Assembly: GCA_016124735.1 (NCBI GenBank)
Contig: WGMZ01000026.1
Span: forward strand, 1-64,000
Length of the DNA stretch: 64,000 nt
DNA from: Bacteroidota bacterium
GTDB taxonomy: Bacteria; Bacteroidota; Bacteroidia; UBA8524
Direction: 5' to 3'
In this document: one piece after another, positions 8,208-16,557 of the stretch
Layout: each line of letters opens with the position of its first letter
Numbering within the stretch: the first letter of the stretch is position 1
Position numbers and translations under genes: made by a program
The notes under the pieces: model-generated
Databases searched by the model: none
Told to the model about the DNA's origin: nothing
Seen by the model: the letters and a program-made list of their open reading frames with translations, nothing else

Positions 8208-8972
8208 TCATCGCAGATTTTTCATGTTTTGCTGAGAAAAGAAACTCTCATCAAGCTTCACATTGAATGTGATCTTACTAAATTCCAGAACCGTCTTTTT
8301 TCCCTTTTCATTTACCGGAACAATGGTGAATTTGGAAGGCAGGTCGCGGTCGCCAAAGTGTTTGATATCCGTTTGAGTCTCCAGATTGATCAGTTTCCCT
8401 TTTTCATCGTAGTATTCGGCCTTTAACAGGAAATGTTCTTTTTTGGCAACCCAGAGGATTACCTTACCCCAAATCACCGCTGCCTTGGCTTTGGGGATAA
8501 GTTGGATTTTATAGGTGTCGTATGCGTCAATAAATTCACTACCTAGGATACTTTGGGTATAGTCGTCGACCAATGTGGTTCGTTTCACTACATCATTATT
8601 GGTAAAATCGGACCCCATCCAGCTTTGTCCCATCATGGACGGCGGAATCCGGACAATGCGGCTGATGGAGGGAATCCAGTTCCACATTTCCTTGCCTCGT
8701 TTCAGAAAAGATTGTCCCTTGTCCTGCGCCGGAGCCGTTATAAGAATCATGTTATAATCATTGCCCAGCGACCAGTTCTTCATGCTTATGGAACGTGTCC
8801 ATTTCGGCCTGGTGATTGTCATGGTGGCCTCACTTTCGCTGGATCTGCCGTTCATCAGGTCAATGGCCTGCTGAACCAATTCTTTCGGATCCTCTGCGGC
8901 GATATAAGAGGATATTATTGCCGACAGGCTGAGCAATACTGCAAGGAAAACCGATTGTTTTATGTGTTTCAT
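8208..8972 (-). CDS. LolA-like outer-membrane lipoprotein-sorting protein
   Basis: The product has a signal peptide (KHIKQSVFLAVLLSLSAIIS) and then the fold-typical sequence of the LolA-like family often annotated as outer-membrane lipoprotein-sorting protein. Family-typical elements include DLMNGRSSESEATMTITRP, the WNWIPSISRIVRIPPSMM segment and GSDFTNNDVVKR. Such proteins form a half-barrel with a greasy cavity that shuttles lipids or lipoproteins across the periplasm. The frame extends to an ATG at 8999, but the ATG at 8972 gives a cleaner signal peptide. It is the first structural gene after tetR and directly precedes the two permeases, which supports a shared transport route. Confidence 0.82.
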   Translation of the reverse strand: MKHIKQSVFLAVLLSLSAIISSYIAAEDPKELVQQAIDLMNGRSSESEATMTITRPKWTRSISMKNWSLGNDYNMILITAPAQDKGQSFLKRGKEMWNWIPSISRIVRIPPSMMGQSWMGSDFTNNDVVKRTTLVDDYTQSILGSEFIDAYDTYKIQLIPKAKAAVIWGKVILWVAKKEHFLLKAEYYDEKGKLINLETQTDIKHFGDRDLPSKFTIVPVNEKGKKTVLEFSKITFNVKLDESFFSQQNMKNLR

Positions 8973-9017
8973 CTTATAGTTCATTTTTTGGATGTGCATA
9001 TACCAGACTAATAAGCA

Positions 9018-9593
9018 TCATCCGAATTTTATTAAAATCATATCGATAACCTTGTCGACCGGATACACCTCCGGAGCTACCAGTATATCGAACAACATCC
9101 CATCCAATATGGCTCCCAATAGCATCGCTTCTCCAAAAGGATCGGAAGAATTCTTTTGTTGGAAATAGCCCATGAATACGCCCAGGTACTGCTCCATAAA
9201 AACCTGAAGATGTGCCTGCAATTTGTGGGCGATATTCTGTTGCAGAATCAGCATGCTAAACAATCTCCAGAAATCTTCTTCCTCGTGGTAAAGGCCCAGC
9301 AGTCCGCGCAATACCTTTTCAAAATCACCTTTTGTTTGAATCCCTTTTTCCGGAACAAAGTCCATAAACATCGTCATACGCTCCAAGCCGTACACGATTA
9401 ACTCGTCGAGCAAATTTTCCTTGTCTTTAAAATAGGTATAAAGCAGGCCTTTGGATATCCCGGCTTCTTCAGCAATCATACTAATGGTTGCGCCCTTAAA
9501 TCCATTGCTTGAAAAAACACGGAGAGAAGCCTCGAGTATTTGGGTCTTCTTCTCTTTTTTGAGCTGTTCTATTTGTTTGGGTGAACGTGGCAT
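9018..9593 (-). CDS. TetR/AcrR-family transcriptional regulator
   Basis: The N-terminal 50 residues form a TetR-type helix-turn-helix (ILEASLRVFSSNGFKGATIS, MIAEEAGISKGLLYTYFKDKENLL). The remaining helical part is the ligand-binding and dimer domain. The open frame continues to a TTG at 9620; the ATG at 9593 (MPRSPKQIEQL) gives the normal family length of 191 residues and is preferred. It lies 45 bp before the LolA-like gene and on the same strand, so it probably represses its own cassette. A 23-bp inverted repeat upstream (9767-9789) is a candidate operator. The inducer is unknown. Confidence 0.88.
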   Translation of the reverse strand: MPRSPKQIEQLKKEKKTQILEASLRVFSSNGFKGATISMIAEEAGISKGLLYTYFKDKENLLDELIVYGLERMTMFMDFVPEKGIQTKGDFEKVLRGLLGLYHEEEDFWRLFSMLILQQNIAHKLQAHLQVFMEQYLGVFMGYFQQKNSSDPFGEAMLLGAILDGMLFDILVAPEVYPVDKVIDMILIKFG

Positions 9594-9766
9594 TATTTTT
9601 TTGACCGAACTTTTATTCAAAATAAAAACATCCCTTCGAACATATCCAAAAAACCCACCGATTATTTTTAAACAAGTGCTTTTAGCCCCGATTTTTTGGT
9701 TCGTTTGGAAATTATACCGAGCAAGGTCGAAGGATCAAGGCAAAATGAACATAAATGAATCAAGGC

Positions 9767-9789
9767 TTGAACCGTCTCAACCGGTTCAA
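9767..9789. promoter_or_regulatory. Inverted repeat upstream of tetR, candidate operator
   Basis: Perfect 8-bp arms TTGAACCG and CGGTTCAA are separated by 7 bases. The site lies between the end of the LysR gene and the start of the tetR gene, about 175 bp upstream of the tetR ATG. No T-run follows on either strand, which argues against a terminator. Size and symmetry suit a TetR dimer. The distance to the gene is somewhat long unless the transcript has a long leader. Confidence 0.35.
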
Positions 9790-9878
9790 TCCGCTTGTGG
9801 AGGCTTCCAAAAATCAAATGCAGGAAATGCGGTCAAAGAATGACAATCGAAGTCATGATAATTTAGAATTGCGGGCAA

Positions 9879-10772
9879 TCAATAATTCTCCAGCCAGCCA
9901 AATTGATCGTGAAGAATGCGCGATTTGTGAAGTCTGAGGTATTCCAGATAGGCTTCACAAACCGGAGGTAGTTTTTTTCCTTTGAGCCAAATAAGTCGCC
10001 ATTTCGTAGTTATAGGCAAACCGGGCATAGTGTAAATAAACAGCTGTTTGCTGTCTATTTCATTGTGAATGCCTATCAAGGGGATGATGGAATTGCCCAG
10101 ACCAGCCATCACAGCCTGTTTTACCGCTTCATTAGAGGTGAGCTCCAACTTTCGTCGGGTGGCCTTCCCTGTTTTTTCGAGGTAGTCTTCCATGACTTTT
10201 CGGGTGGCGGAACCTTCTTCTCTGTATATCCAGGGTTGACTGTCTTTCAATTCCGGACTGTTTCCCACAAAAAACAGTTTGTTATCAATCAGTACTTCTT
10301 CTTCGACAGCCACCTTGTGGGGTAAAATGGAAACCAGAGCAAAATCAATCTCATTTTTCAAAAGACTTTCCATGACCCGGCTTTTGTTGGTTACGTCTAA
10401 AAGCAAATCAATTCCCGGATGCTGTCCCAAAAAATCGCCCAAAAAATAAGGGATGACATATTTCCCCGTGGAAGCTGAAGATATTTTAATGCGGCCACTC
10501 AGCAATCCTTTATAATCTCTTGTTTTGAATTTGATCTGCTCCAGTTCTTCGATGACGCGTTCGGCAACCCTACCGATTTCATAGCCAAAATCGGTAATCA
10601 TCAACTGCCGTCCCACCACTTCTGTCAGTGGAATACTGAATTGATCCTGAAATTTTTTTAGCTGAATAGACACGGCCGGTTGGGTCATGAAGAGTTCTTC
10701 AGCGGCCTTGGTAATGCTCTGTGTTTGCAGGACCTTCTGGAAGATTTGCAATTGATGAATCGTATAATCCAT
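9879..10772 (-). CDS. LysR-type regulator (CbbR/CysB-like) of the dab operon
   Basis: The 297-residue product has the LysR N-terminal helix-turn-helix (FQKVLQTQSITKAAEELFMT, QPAVSIQLKKF) and a periplasmic-binding-protein-like effector domain (GYVIPYF-like stretch at GKYVIPYFLGDFLGQHPGID, then EIDFALVSI). LysR regulators of CO2 fixation and inorganic-carbon uptake genes (CbbR, CcmR) have the same plan. It is transcribed divergently from the small-protein/dabB/dabA operon. A palindromic LysR-type site lies between them at 10778-10800, which fits autoregulation and activation of the operon. The effector cannot be read from the sequence. Confidence 0.88.
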   Translation of the reverse strand: MDYTIHQLQIFQKVLQTQSITKAAEELFMTQPAVSIQLKKFQDQFSIPLTEVVGRQLMITDFGYEIGRVAERVIEELEQIKFKTRDYKGLLSGRIKISSASTGKYVIPYFLGDFLGQHPGIDLLLDVTNKSRVMESLLKNEIDFALVSILPHKVAVEEEVLIDNKLFFVGNSPELKDSQPWIYREEGSATRKVMEDYLEKTGKATRRKLELTSNEAVKQAVMAGLGNSIIPLIGIHNEIDSKQLFIYTMPGLPITTKWRLIWLKGKKLPPVCEAYLEYLRLHKSRILHDQFGWLENY

Positions 10773-10777
10773 AAATA

Positions 10778-10800
10778 TTTATTATGAGTACAATAATAAA
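10778..10800. promoter_or_regulatory. LysR-type operator in the lysR-dab divergent promoter
   Basis: Perfect 8-bp arms TTTATTAT and ATAATAAA are separated by 7 bases. The inner part reads ATTAT-N7-ATAAT, which contains the T-N11-A pattern known for LysR-type regulators. It starts 6 bp upstream of the lysR ATG, so it probably overlaps that gene's promoter, and lies about 57 bp before the small gene that opens the dab operon. Confidence 0.6.
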
Positions 10801-10856
10801 TATAAATAAAAAATTATGAATGAGTCGGGAGACCTTTGTTCAAAAAACAATCCATC

Positions 10857-11171
10857 ATGACAAATACTACAAAAGCAAATCGCGCCTCAGAAAGACCGGA
10901 TGTTTTAGAACTCGATCTTATAAATGGTCAATACGACGCGGGAGACGGCTTTGAAATCGTTCACCAGCTTTTGCTTGAAAAAATCAATTTTCTTCAATTG
11001 AAAAACTTCAGTCTGGAAATTCGGTACGGGCAAAAAGATGAGCACACCAAGCTTCGTATCAAAGAATTGGAAGAAGCTGCACGTCAAACAATGGACTACT
11101 TTAAAAAATTTTCGGAAAAGGAGGATCGCTTCGATATAGAGGCCAAAATCATCATTTCTAAAAATTCGTGA
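10857..11171 (+). CDS. Small conserved-looking protein at the head of the dab operon
   Basis: The 104-residue product is cytoplasmic and has no membrane segment. Its centre (FEIVHQLLLEKINFLQLKNF followed by RYGQKDEHTKLRIKELEEA) reminds me of small Bacteroidota proteins that carry a 'KINFHxLKNFSxxxRFGxxD' motif, whose role I do not know. The frame is open to a TTG at 10836, but the ATG at 10857 is preferred. It lies 4 bp before dabB, so it is almost certainly co-transcribed with the bicarbonate transporter. A regulatory or assembly role for DabAB is inference. Confidence 0.7.
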   Translation: MTNTTKANRASERPDVLELDLINGQYDAGDGFEIVHQLLLEKINFLQLKNFSLEIRYGQKDEHTKLRIKELEEAARQTMDYFKKFSEKEDRFDIEAKIIISKNS

Positions 11172-11175
11172 GGGC

Positions 11176-12759
11176 ATGATAGCAGTTATCACACTACTTC
11201 CAGTCCTGGCATACCTGTCGGTCGCGCTTTTTTCCCGAATTCAGCCGGGAATGCGCCCCAAAGCACTACTTCTTAGTACCGCTTTTGCCTCATGGATTTC
11301 TCTGCTTGCTGCCCTCATTGCCTGTGTTTTTGTCAGCATGAAAGGCACCGTGAAAGCGGAAGTACTCCGTTTTCCACCCCTTTCTTTCAATCTCCGTCTG
11401 GATGCCATGAATGTGTTGTTGTTCATGATGGTATCCATCATCGGACTGGTTGTAATGAAATACAGTCGGAATTACATGGATGGAGATGCTCGGCAGGGTG
11501 CTTTCACCGGCAGAATGGCCACTACCCTCTCTTCTGCCTACCTGATCATTCTTTCCGGCAGTCTCACAGTACTTTTTATCTCCTGGGTATTGACAAGTAT
11601 CGGATTAAATCGCCTCTTGTTGTTCTATCCTCAGCGAATAGGTGCGGTGAATACTGCGAAGAAAAAATTCATCATGGCCCGCCTCAGTGATGCGTTCCTC
11701 CTGTTGGCCTCCATCGCCTTATTAAGGATGTTCGGAACCGATAATTTGGAGCGCATCTTTGTCCAGATAAACAGCATCGAACCGGGAAGCAATCTCCTGG
11801 CCTTAGCCACCTGGAGCTTGGTGCTGGCTGCATTATTCAAGTCGGCACAATTCCCGACTCATTCCTGGCTGGTGGAAGTAATGGAGACCCCTACTCCTGT
11901 TTCTGCACTGCTGCATGCAGGATTGTTGAATGCAGGGCCTTTTTTAATTATGCGAATGGCTTTCATTCTGGAAGCCAACCCGAAGATGCAGTCATTGCTG
12001 CTGATAGCCGGCGGTATTACCGCCCTCTTTGGCTCTCTGGTGTACACAACCCAAAGCTCCATTAAAACGGCGCTCAGCTATTCGAGTGCGGGACATATGG
12101 GATTCAGCTTGTTTATCTGCGGGTTGGGACTCTACCCCGCAGCCTTGGTGCACCTGATTGCCCATTCCTTCTATAAGGCCCATGCATTCCTAAGCTCCGG
12201 CAGTTTAATCGATCAATTGCGCATGCAGCAAACCACAAATACATTGAGAACAGGCAAATACCGGGTGATATTGGCAGCCACCTTGGTCAGTATCTTCATG
12301 TTCTATTGCCTGAGTCAATTATGGAGACCAGACATGCTCGAAGACAAAGGCATGATGATACTCAGTTCGATTATTGTGATGGGGGTAGCTTTCACACTTA
12401 TACAAGCCTGGGATTCCAATGGCGACCGCTCGTACAAGATCCGGGCATTTACCTATGCTTTGCTCGTGTTCTCGGCATTCATTATTTTGGAAAGCGGGAT
12501 GCATTTCCTTGTAGAGCAGCAAGTTCCTGCTTTGAGTCTTTCGGCCGAAGCTTTATGGATTGCAGGACTTTTTCTCATTGCCTTTTCAGGGATCATGCTC
12601 TTGCAAAGCTTGCCAGGTATTCAAAATACAAGGCTTTTTAAGAATAGTTTTGTCCATCTTAAGAACGGCCTGTACATCACAGTGCTACTGGACCGGATGC
12701 TTGGAACCTGGGCAAATAAAAACAGGACTAAATCTCCATTAACCGACCGAGAAAAATGA
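11176..12759 (+). CDS. dabB: DabB-like membrane subunit of the DAB inorganic-carbon transporter
   Basis: The 527-residue polytopic protein belongs to the proton-conducting NADH dehydrogenase/Mrp antiporter (PF00361) family. It resembles NuoL in the segment SAQFPTHSWLVEVMETPTPVSALLHAG, which carries the lysine- and histidine-rich proton path. The product is shorter than NuoL and lacks the long C-terminal lateral helix. It overlaps the dabA gene by 4 nt (ATGA) and no other complex I gene is near. In DAB systems (also called MpsAB), DabB couples the proton gradient to CO2 hydration by DabA, which traps bicarbonate in the cell. The partner gene makes the assignment firm. Confidence 0.9.
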   Translation: MIAVITLLPVLAYLSVALFSRIQPGMRPKALLLSTAFASWISLLAALIACVFVSMKGTVKAEVLRFPPLSFNLRLDAMNVLLFMMVSIIGLVVMKYSRNYMDGDARQGAFTGRMATTLSSAYLIILSGSLTVLFISWVLTSIGLNRLLLFYPQRIGAVNTAKKKFIMARLSDAFLLLASIALLRMFGTDNLERIFVQINSIEPGSNLLALATWSLVLAALFKSAQFPTHSWLVEVMETPTPVSALLHAGLLNAGPFLIMRMAFILEANPKMQSLLLIAGGITALFGSLVYTTQSSIKTALSYSSAGHMGFSLFICGLGLYPAALVHLIAHSFYKAHAFLSSGSLIDQLRMQQTTNTLRTGKYRVILAATLVSIFMFYCLSQLWRPDMLEDKGMMILSSIIVMGVAFTLIQAWDSNGDRSYKIRAFTYALLVFSAFIILESGMHFLVEQQVPALSLSAEALWIAGLFLIAFSGIMLLQSLPGIQNTRLFKNSFVHLKNGLYITVLLDRMLGTWANKNRTKSPLTDREK

Positions 12760-15218
12760 CATTGAGTAATTATCCTTCAACTACTGTCGATCAAATCATT
12801 CGCAAAGCTTGCGGGCAGATAGCGCCTTACTTTTCTCTGGAGAACTTTGTGGCCGTCAATCCTTATCAGTCATACGCAAGCAAAGATTTCAACCAAACCA
12901 GCCAGGAACTGGCAAAATATGCGGGCATGCAGAGTACTATGGATTCTGCATTCTATCTTCGGAAAATAGAACAGCAGGAAATAATTGCAGACGATTTGAT
13001 TCACGCACTTCAGGCAAAAAATATTTCTTTGTCTGTAGATGAATTCCTACACAAGACGCGCAGCGGAAAACAAGAGGCAAACTCACCCCGGATTTCGAGC
13101 TGGACACAATTTCTCTCAGAAAAATGCGGTGTGGACTACTGTAACCTGCTTCTGAAAAGCATCAGTCAATGGGCTGCCTCTTACTTCGACCGCAAACAGA
13201 GTGTCTGGAAAAACCCTTATCAGGATGAAGGCATCTACCGGGCTTGGAAAGCCGAATACGAGATTGATAGGTCCTTGGATCTTGCTGGCTTGAGTGGATT
13301 CAGGAAAGCAGTAGAGACACTACCATACCATCCGATGAATGCCATCAGGATTGGGCTCAAAATCCTGAAAATTCCCGAATCAGAGTTGATGCCTTATTGT
13401 ACACTGCTTCTCTATGAACTTGGAGGGTGGTCTGCATGGATTGCAGGCTTGGACTGGAACAATAAGCTGGAAGGAACAGAAGAAACGAGATTAAGCGAAT
13501 TCCTGGCCATTCTCATCAGCTGCGAGTCAATCTTATGTCAATTGCATTCTCATTCTGACTGGAAAGCATCCTGGGCAGCCGAAAGAATGCATATTTTGAA
13601 GCAACCCATTGATCAAAGCCTGGAATTCCGACTGATTCTGCACGATGCATACGAAAGGTCCTTCCGACGCAAACTCCGGAGACAATTCGAACCGAAGTCC
13701 GAACAGAATAATAAGAAAGCATCAGATAGAATCAGCGTGCAGGCGGTCTTTTGTATCGATGTGCGTTCTGAGCTTATACGCCGGAACCTGGAAAAGATGG
13801 ATCCGGGAATACAAACCATAGGATTTGCAGGGTTTTTTGGGATGCCGATTGGCTACAAACCTATTGGACAGGAAAACCCCATGAATCAATGTCCGGTATT
13901 GCTGCAACCAGCATATGAAATTACGGATTTACCGCGGCAGGACGATCAACCAGAAGCGAAAATGGTGGTGATGAAGAGACAATTTAAACAACTTCAGCAC
14001 CTCTTTAAATCGAGCGCCATCGCCTGTTTTGGCTTTGTTAGTCCACTCGGACTGAGCTTCCTCCCAAAACTTATCGGTCACAGCTTTGCTCGGACAAAAC
14101 CAGCTTCAAAGTCCTCCTCTACCGGAAATTCAGGAAATACAGACCGATCGTTTTCAGGTCCTGACACCAGCCAGATCCCATTGAATGAAAAAGTAGTCCT
14201 GGCTAAAAACGCCTTGATCGGAATGGGGATTGACAAGGAAATAGCACCGCTGGTTTTAATCGTTGGTCATGGTTCCAGCTCCATCAATAACCCGCATGCC
14301 AGTGGATTGGATTGCGGGGCATGTGGCGGACATTCCGGGGGCATCAATGCCCGGGTTGCCAGCGCAATTTTAAACACCAAAGAAGTCAGAAATGCCTTGT
14401 TACATGAAGGGATTTCCATTCCGGATGAGACCTTGTTTCTCGCTGCTCTTCACGATACCACCACCGACGAGGTGCAAATCCTGGAAAATCCGAAAATCTA
14501 TACAGGCAAGGCGAAAGAGTTGGAAGAACTCAAAACAAAACTTCGTCAAGCTTCTGAAATGAGCCGGAAAGAAAGAGCACGGCGCTTAAGCTTGCACTCC
14601 AATAAGGAGATCAATAAACAGATTCGGAAGCGCTCGAATGACTGGTCGGAGATTCGACCGGAATGGGGACTGGCAGGCTGCACGACCTTTGTGATTGCAG
14701 ACCGATCTAAAACAAAGCATCTGGATTTAGGAGGCAAAAGTTTTCTACACTCCTATTCCTGGAAGAAAGACCCAGATTATTCACTGCTTGAGCAGATCAT
14801 GACGGCCCCCATGGTGGTTACCAGCTGGATTAACCTGCAGTACTTTGCTTCCATGGTAGAACCTGACCGCTTCGGGGCTGGGAATAAGACACTGCATAAT
14901 GTTACTGCCGGAATCGGTGTTTTTGAAGGGCGGTCCGGCGACTTAAAAACCGGTCTCCCCTTTCAATCGGTACACGATGGAGAAGATTGGCAGCACGACC
15001 CCATCAAACTGCATGTGCTATTGGATGCTCCGGAAGAAGCCATTAACTCCGTCCTTGAAAAGCATCCAAACCTCAAAAATCTGGCAGACAACAAATGGAT
15101 TCATCTTCTGCATCTGGATAAAGAAGGAAAAACGGACCTATATTATTCTGGTAATTTAAACTGGAGTCCGCTCGCAGCAGGAGAAACAGTTGACATTTTA
15201 GAAGAAGTTGAACTTTAA
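12756..15218 (+). CDS. dabA: DabA-like (DUF2309) zinc subunit of the DAB inorganic-carbon transporter
   Basis: The 820-residue product is a DUF2309/UPF0753 protein. DabA is a distant beta-carbonic anhydrase that hydrates CO2 vectorially together with DabB. The zinc-site residues known from characterised DabA are all here: C333 and D335 in VFCIDVRSE, H505 in IVGHGSSS, and C520 in GLDCGACGG. The 15-residue spacing between the His and the last Cys equals that of the reference protein (H524, C539). The N-terminus (YFSLENFVAVNPYQSY) and C-terminus (GVFEGRSGDLKTGLPFQSVHDG) are typical. No membrane helix is present, so it is a peripheral cytoplasmic subunit. It is translationally coupled to dabB. 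Confidence 0.93.
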   Translation: MTLSNYPSTTVDQIIRKACGQIAPYFSLENFVAVNPYQSYASKDFNQTSQELAKYAGMQSTMDSAFYLRKIEQQEIIADDLIHALQAKNISLSVDEFLHKTRSGKQEANSPRISSWTQFLSEKCGVDYCNLLLKSISQWAASYFDRKQSVWKNPYQDEGIYRAWKAEYEIDRSLDLAGLSGFRKAVETLPYHPMNAIRIGLKILKIPESELMPYCTLLLYELGGWSAWIAGLDWNNKLEGTEETRLSEFLAILISCESILCQLHSHSDWKASWAAERMHILKQPIDQSLEFRLILHDAYERSFRRKLRRQFEPKSEQNNKKASDRISVQAVFCIDVRSELIRRNLEKMDPGIQTIGFAGFFGMPIGYKPIGQENPMNQCPVLLQPAYEITDLPRQDDQPEAKMVVMKRQFKQLQHLFKSSAIACFGFVSPLGLSFLPKLIGHSFARTKPASKSSSTGNSGNTDRSFSGPDTSQIPLNEKVVLAKNALIGMGIDKEIAPLVLIVGHGSSSINNPHASGLDCGACGGHSGGINARVASAILNTKEVRNALLHEGISIPDETLFLAALHDTTTDEVQILENPKIYTGKAKELEELKTKLRQASEMSRKERARRLSLHSNKEINKQIRKRSNDWSEIRPEWGLAGCTTFVIADRSKTKHLDLGGKSFLHSYSWKKDPDYSLLEQIMTAPMVVTSWINLQYFASMVEPDRFGAGNKTLHNVTAGIGVFEGRSGDLKTGLPFQSVHDGEDWQHDPIKLHVLLDAPEEAINSVLEKHPNLKNLADNKWIHLLHLDKEGKTDLYYSGNLNWSPLAAGETVDILEEVEL

Positions 15219-15375
15219 ATACTATTCGGAAATCCATCGAGAGTCCTTTAGTTTGGTCTGTACCGGATTGCAGGACTTTTTCTCTCAATGCGTTTTGTTT
15301 AACTATAAAATCATCCAACCAAAGGGTCCGCCTTCCATAACCAATGATCAGAAAAGTATTCTCTAATTTCGGTAC

Positions 15376-16497
15376 ATGATTTTTCGTTTGCTATTGGGTT
15401 CCATCTCCATCCATTTTTTATTAATAGTTGCGAGCTGCCAACCTTCGGGTAAAGCAGATGAAGCGATGCAAAGCCTGACAGATAGTCTGTATGCCGCGCA
15501 ACCAGCAATGCATGGACTTCTTCTATCCGTTTCCAATCATGACTCTACCCTTGTTTTTAATGCCGGCTGGGCCGATTCTACTGATTTGGTCCCGCTAGAG
15601 AAAAACACTCCGGTTCTGTTGGCCAGCATTACCAAAATGTATATGGCGGCGGCGACTTTAAGGCTTTGCGAAAAGTATCATCTACCGCTGGACACTTGCA
15701 TTGAATTCCTCCTGATGCCCGAAACGGATTCCCTGCTGAGAGCAGACGGATATGCGACCAATCGCATCACCTTAGGCCATTTGTTGAACAATACCAGCGG
15801 TATCTCAGATTATACGGAAACGAGAAAATACCAGGAAGTGACCCTCCAGCATCCCGAGCATATCTGGAGCAGGCGAGAGCAAGTTTATCTTGCCGTAAGC
15901 GAGTCGAAACCAATGGCTGATCCCGGCATCATGTTTCATTATTCAGACCTTAATTTTCTCCTTTTGGGCGAGTTGATGGAACATTTTACTCAAAAACCTT
16001 TTTACCAGTCCGTTCGCGAGCTATTGCAATTTGAAAACCATGGACTTCGACATACCTGGTGGAACGAGCTGGAAGAAGCCCCCGATGAGCTCCCCCCATT
16101 GGCAAAGCAATACGCCCGTTCTTTCGCTGTAGATTCCTGGAAATTGCATCCCAGCTTTGATCTTTTTGGTGGTGGAGGTATTGCCGCAACTGCCCGAGAC
16201 CTCGCTCGCTTTACTGAAATGCTATTTCAGGGAGCGTTTTTTTCTAAGCCCGAAACCTTGTCATTGTTGACAAAAATAGCTTCCCCTCTACCGGCGGGAT
16301 ATAAAGGGTACCGTTTGGGTGTAATGTCATGGGAAAAGAACGGAAAACAGGCCTTCGGACACGGAGGTTTTTGGGGAGCGATGGCAATATATTATCCTGA
16401 AAATAAGCAAGCTATATGCGTCATTCCCTTAGAAAGAGACTATTGGTCCTGGGCGCAGGATATTGCGTGGAAAATCCACGCCGAAGAAATTTATTAG
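15376..16497 (+). CDS. Serine beta-lactamase-like hydrolase lipoprotein
   Basis: The 373-residue protein belongs to the class C beta-lactamase/DD-peptidase-like family (PF00144). It has a lipobox ending in C21 (LLIVASC), so it is probably a membrane-anchored lipoprotein. Catalytic motifs are visible: S84-I-T-K87 (SxxK), Y189-S-D-L-N (YxN-like), and GHGGF in place of KTG near residue 335. Such proteins in Bacteroidota act on cell-wall peptides, esters or D-amino-acid peptides; the substrate cannot be predicted. It stands 157 bp after dabA on the same strand, and a link to carbon uptake is unlikely. Confidence 0.85.
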   Translation: MIFRLLLGSISIHFLLIVASCQPSGKADEAMQSLTDSLYAAQPAMHGLLLSVSNHDSTLVFNAGWADSTDLVPLEKNTPVLLASITKMYMAAATLRLCEKYHLPLDTCIEFLLMPETDSLLRADGYATNRITLGHLLNNTSGISDYTETRKYQEVTLQHPEHIWSRREQVYLAVSESKPMADPGIMFHYSDLNFLLLGELMEHFTQKPFYQSVRELLQFENHGLRHTWWNELEEAPDELPPLAKQYARSFAVDSWKLHPSFDLFGGGGIAATARDLARFTEMLFQGAFFSKPETLSLLTKIASPLPAGYKGYRLGVMSWEKNGKQAFGHGGFWGAMAIYYPENKQAICVIPLERDYWSWAQDIAWKIHAEEIY

Positions 16498-16557
16498 GAC
16501 CGGCCTTTCCCCTATTCTCCCATTCTCTCCGTACATTTGACCCTATTCATTTTCTGA

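Noticed and set aside
9755-9937. 60-residue plus-strand frame between tetR and lysR
   Set aside because: Overlaps the 3' end of the lysR gene antisense and covers the dyad; product has no recognisable pattern.
11176-12759. dabB as a NADH dehydrogenase subunit L of complex I
   Set aside because: No other nuo gene is near and it overlaps dabA by 4 nt. It lacks the long lateral helix of NuoL.
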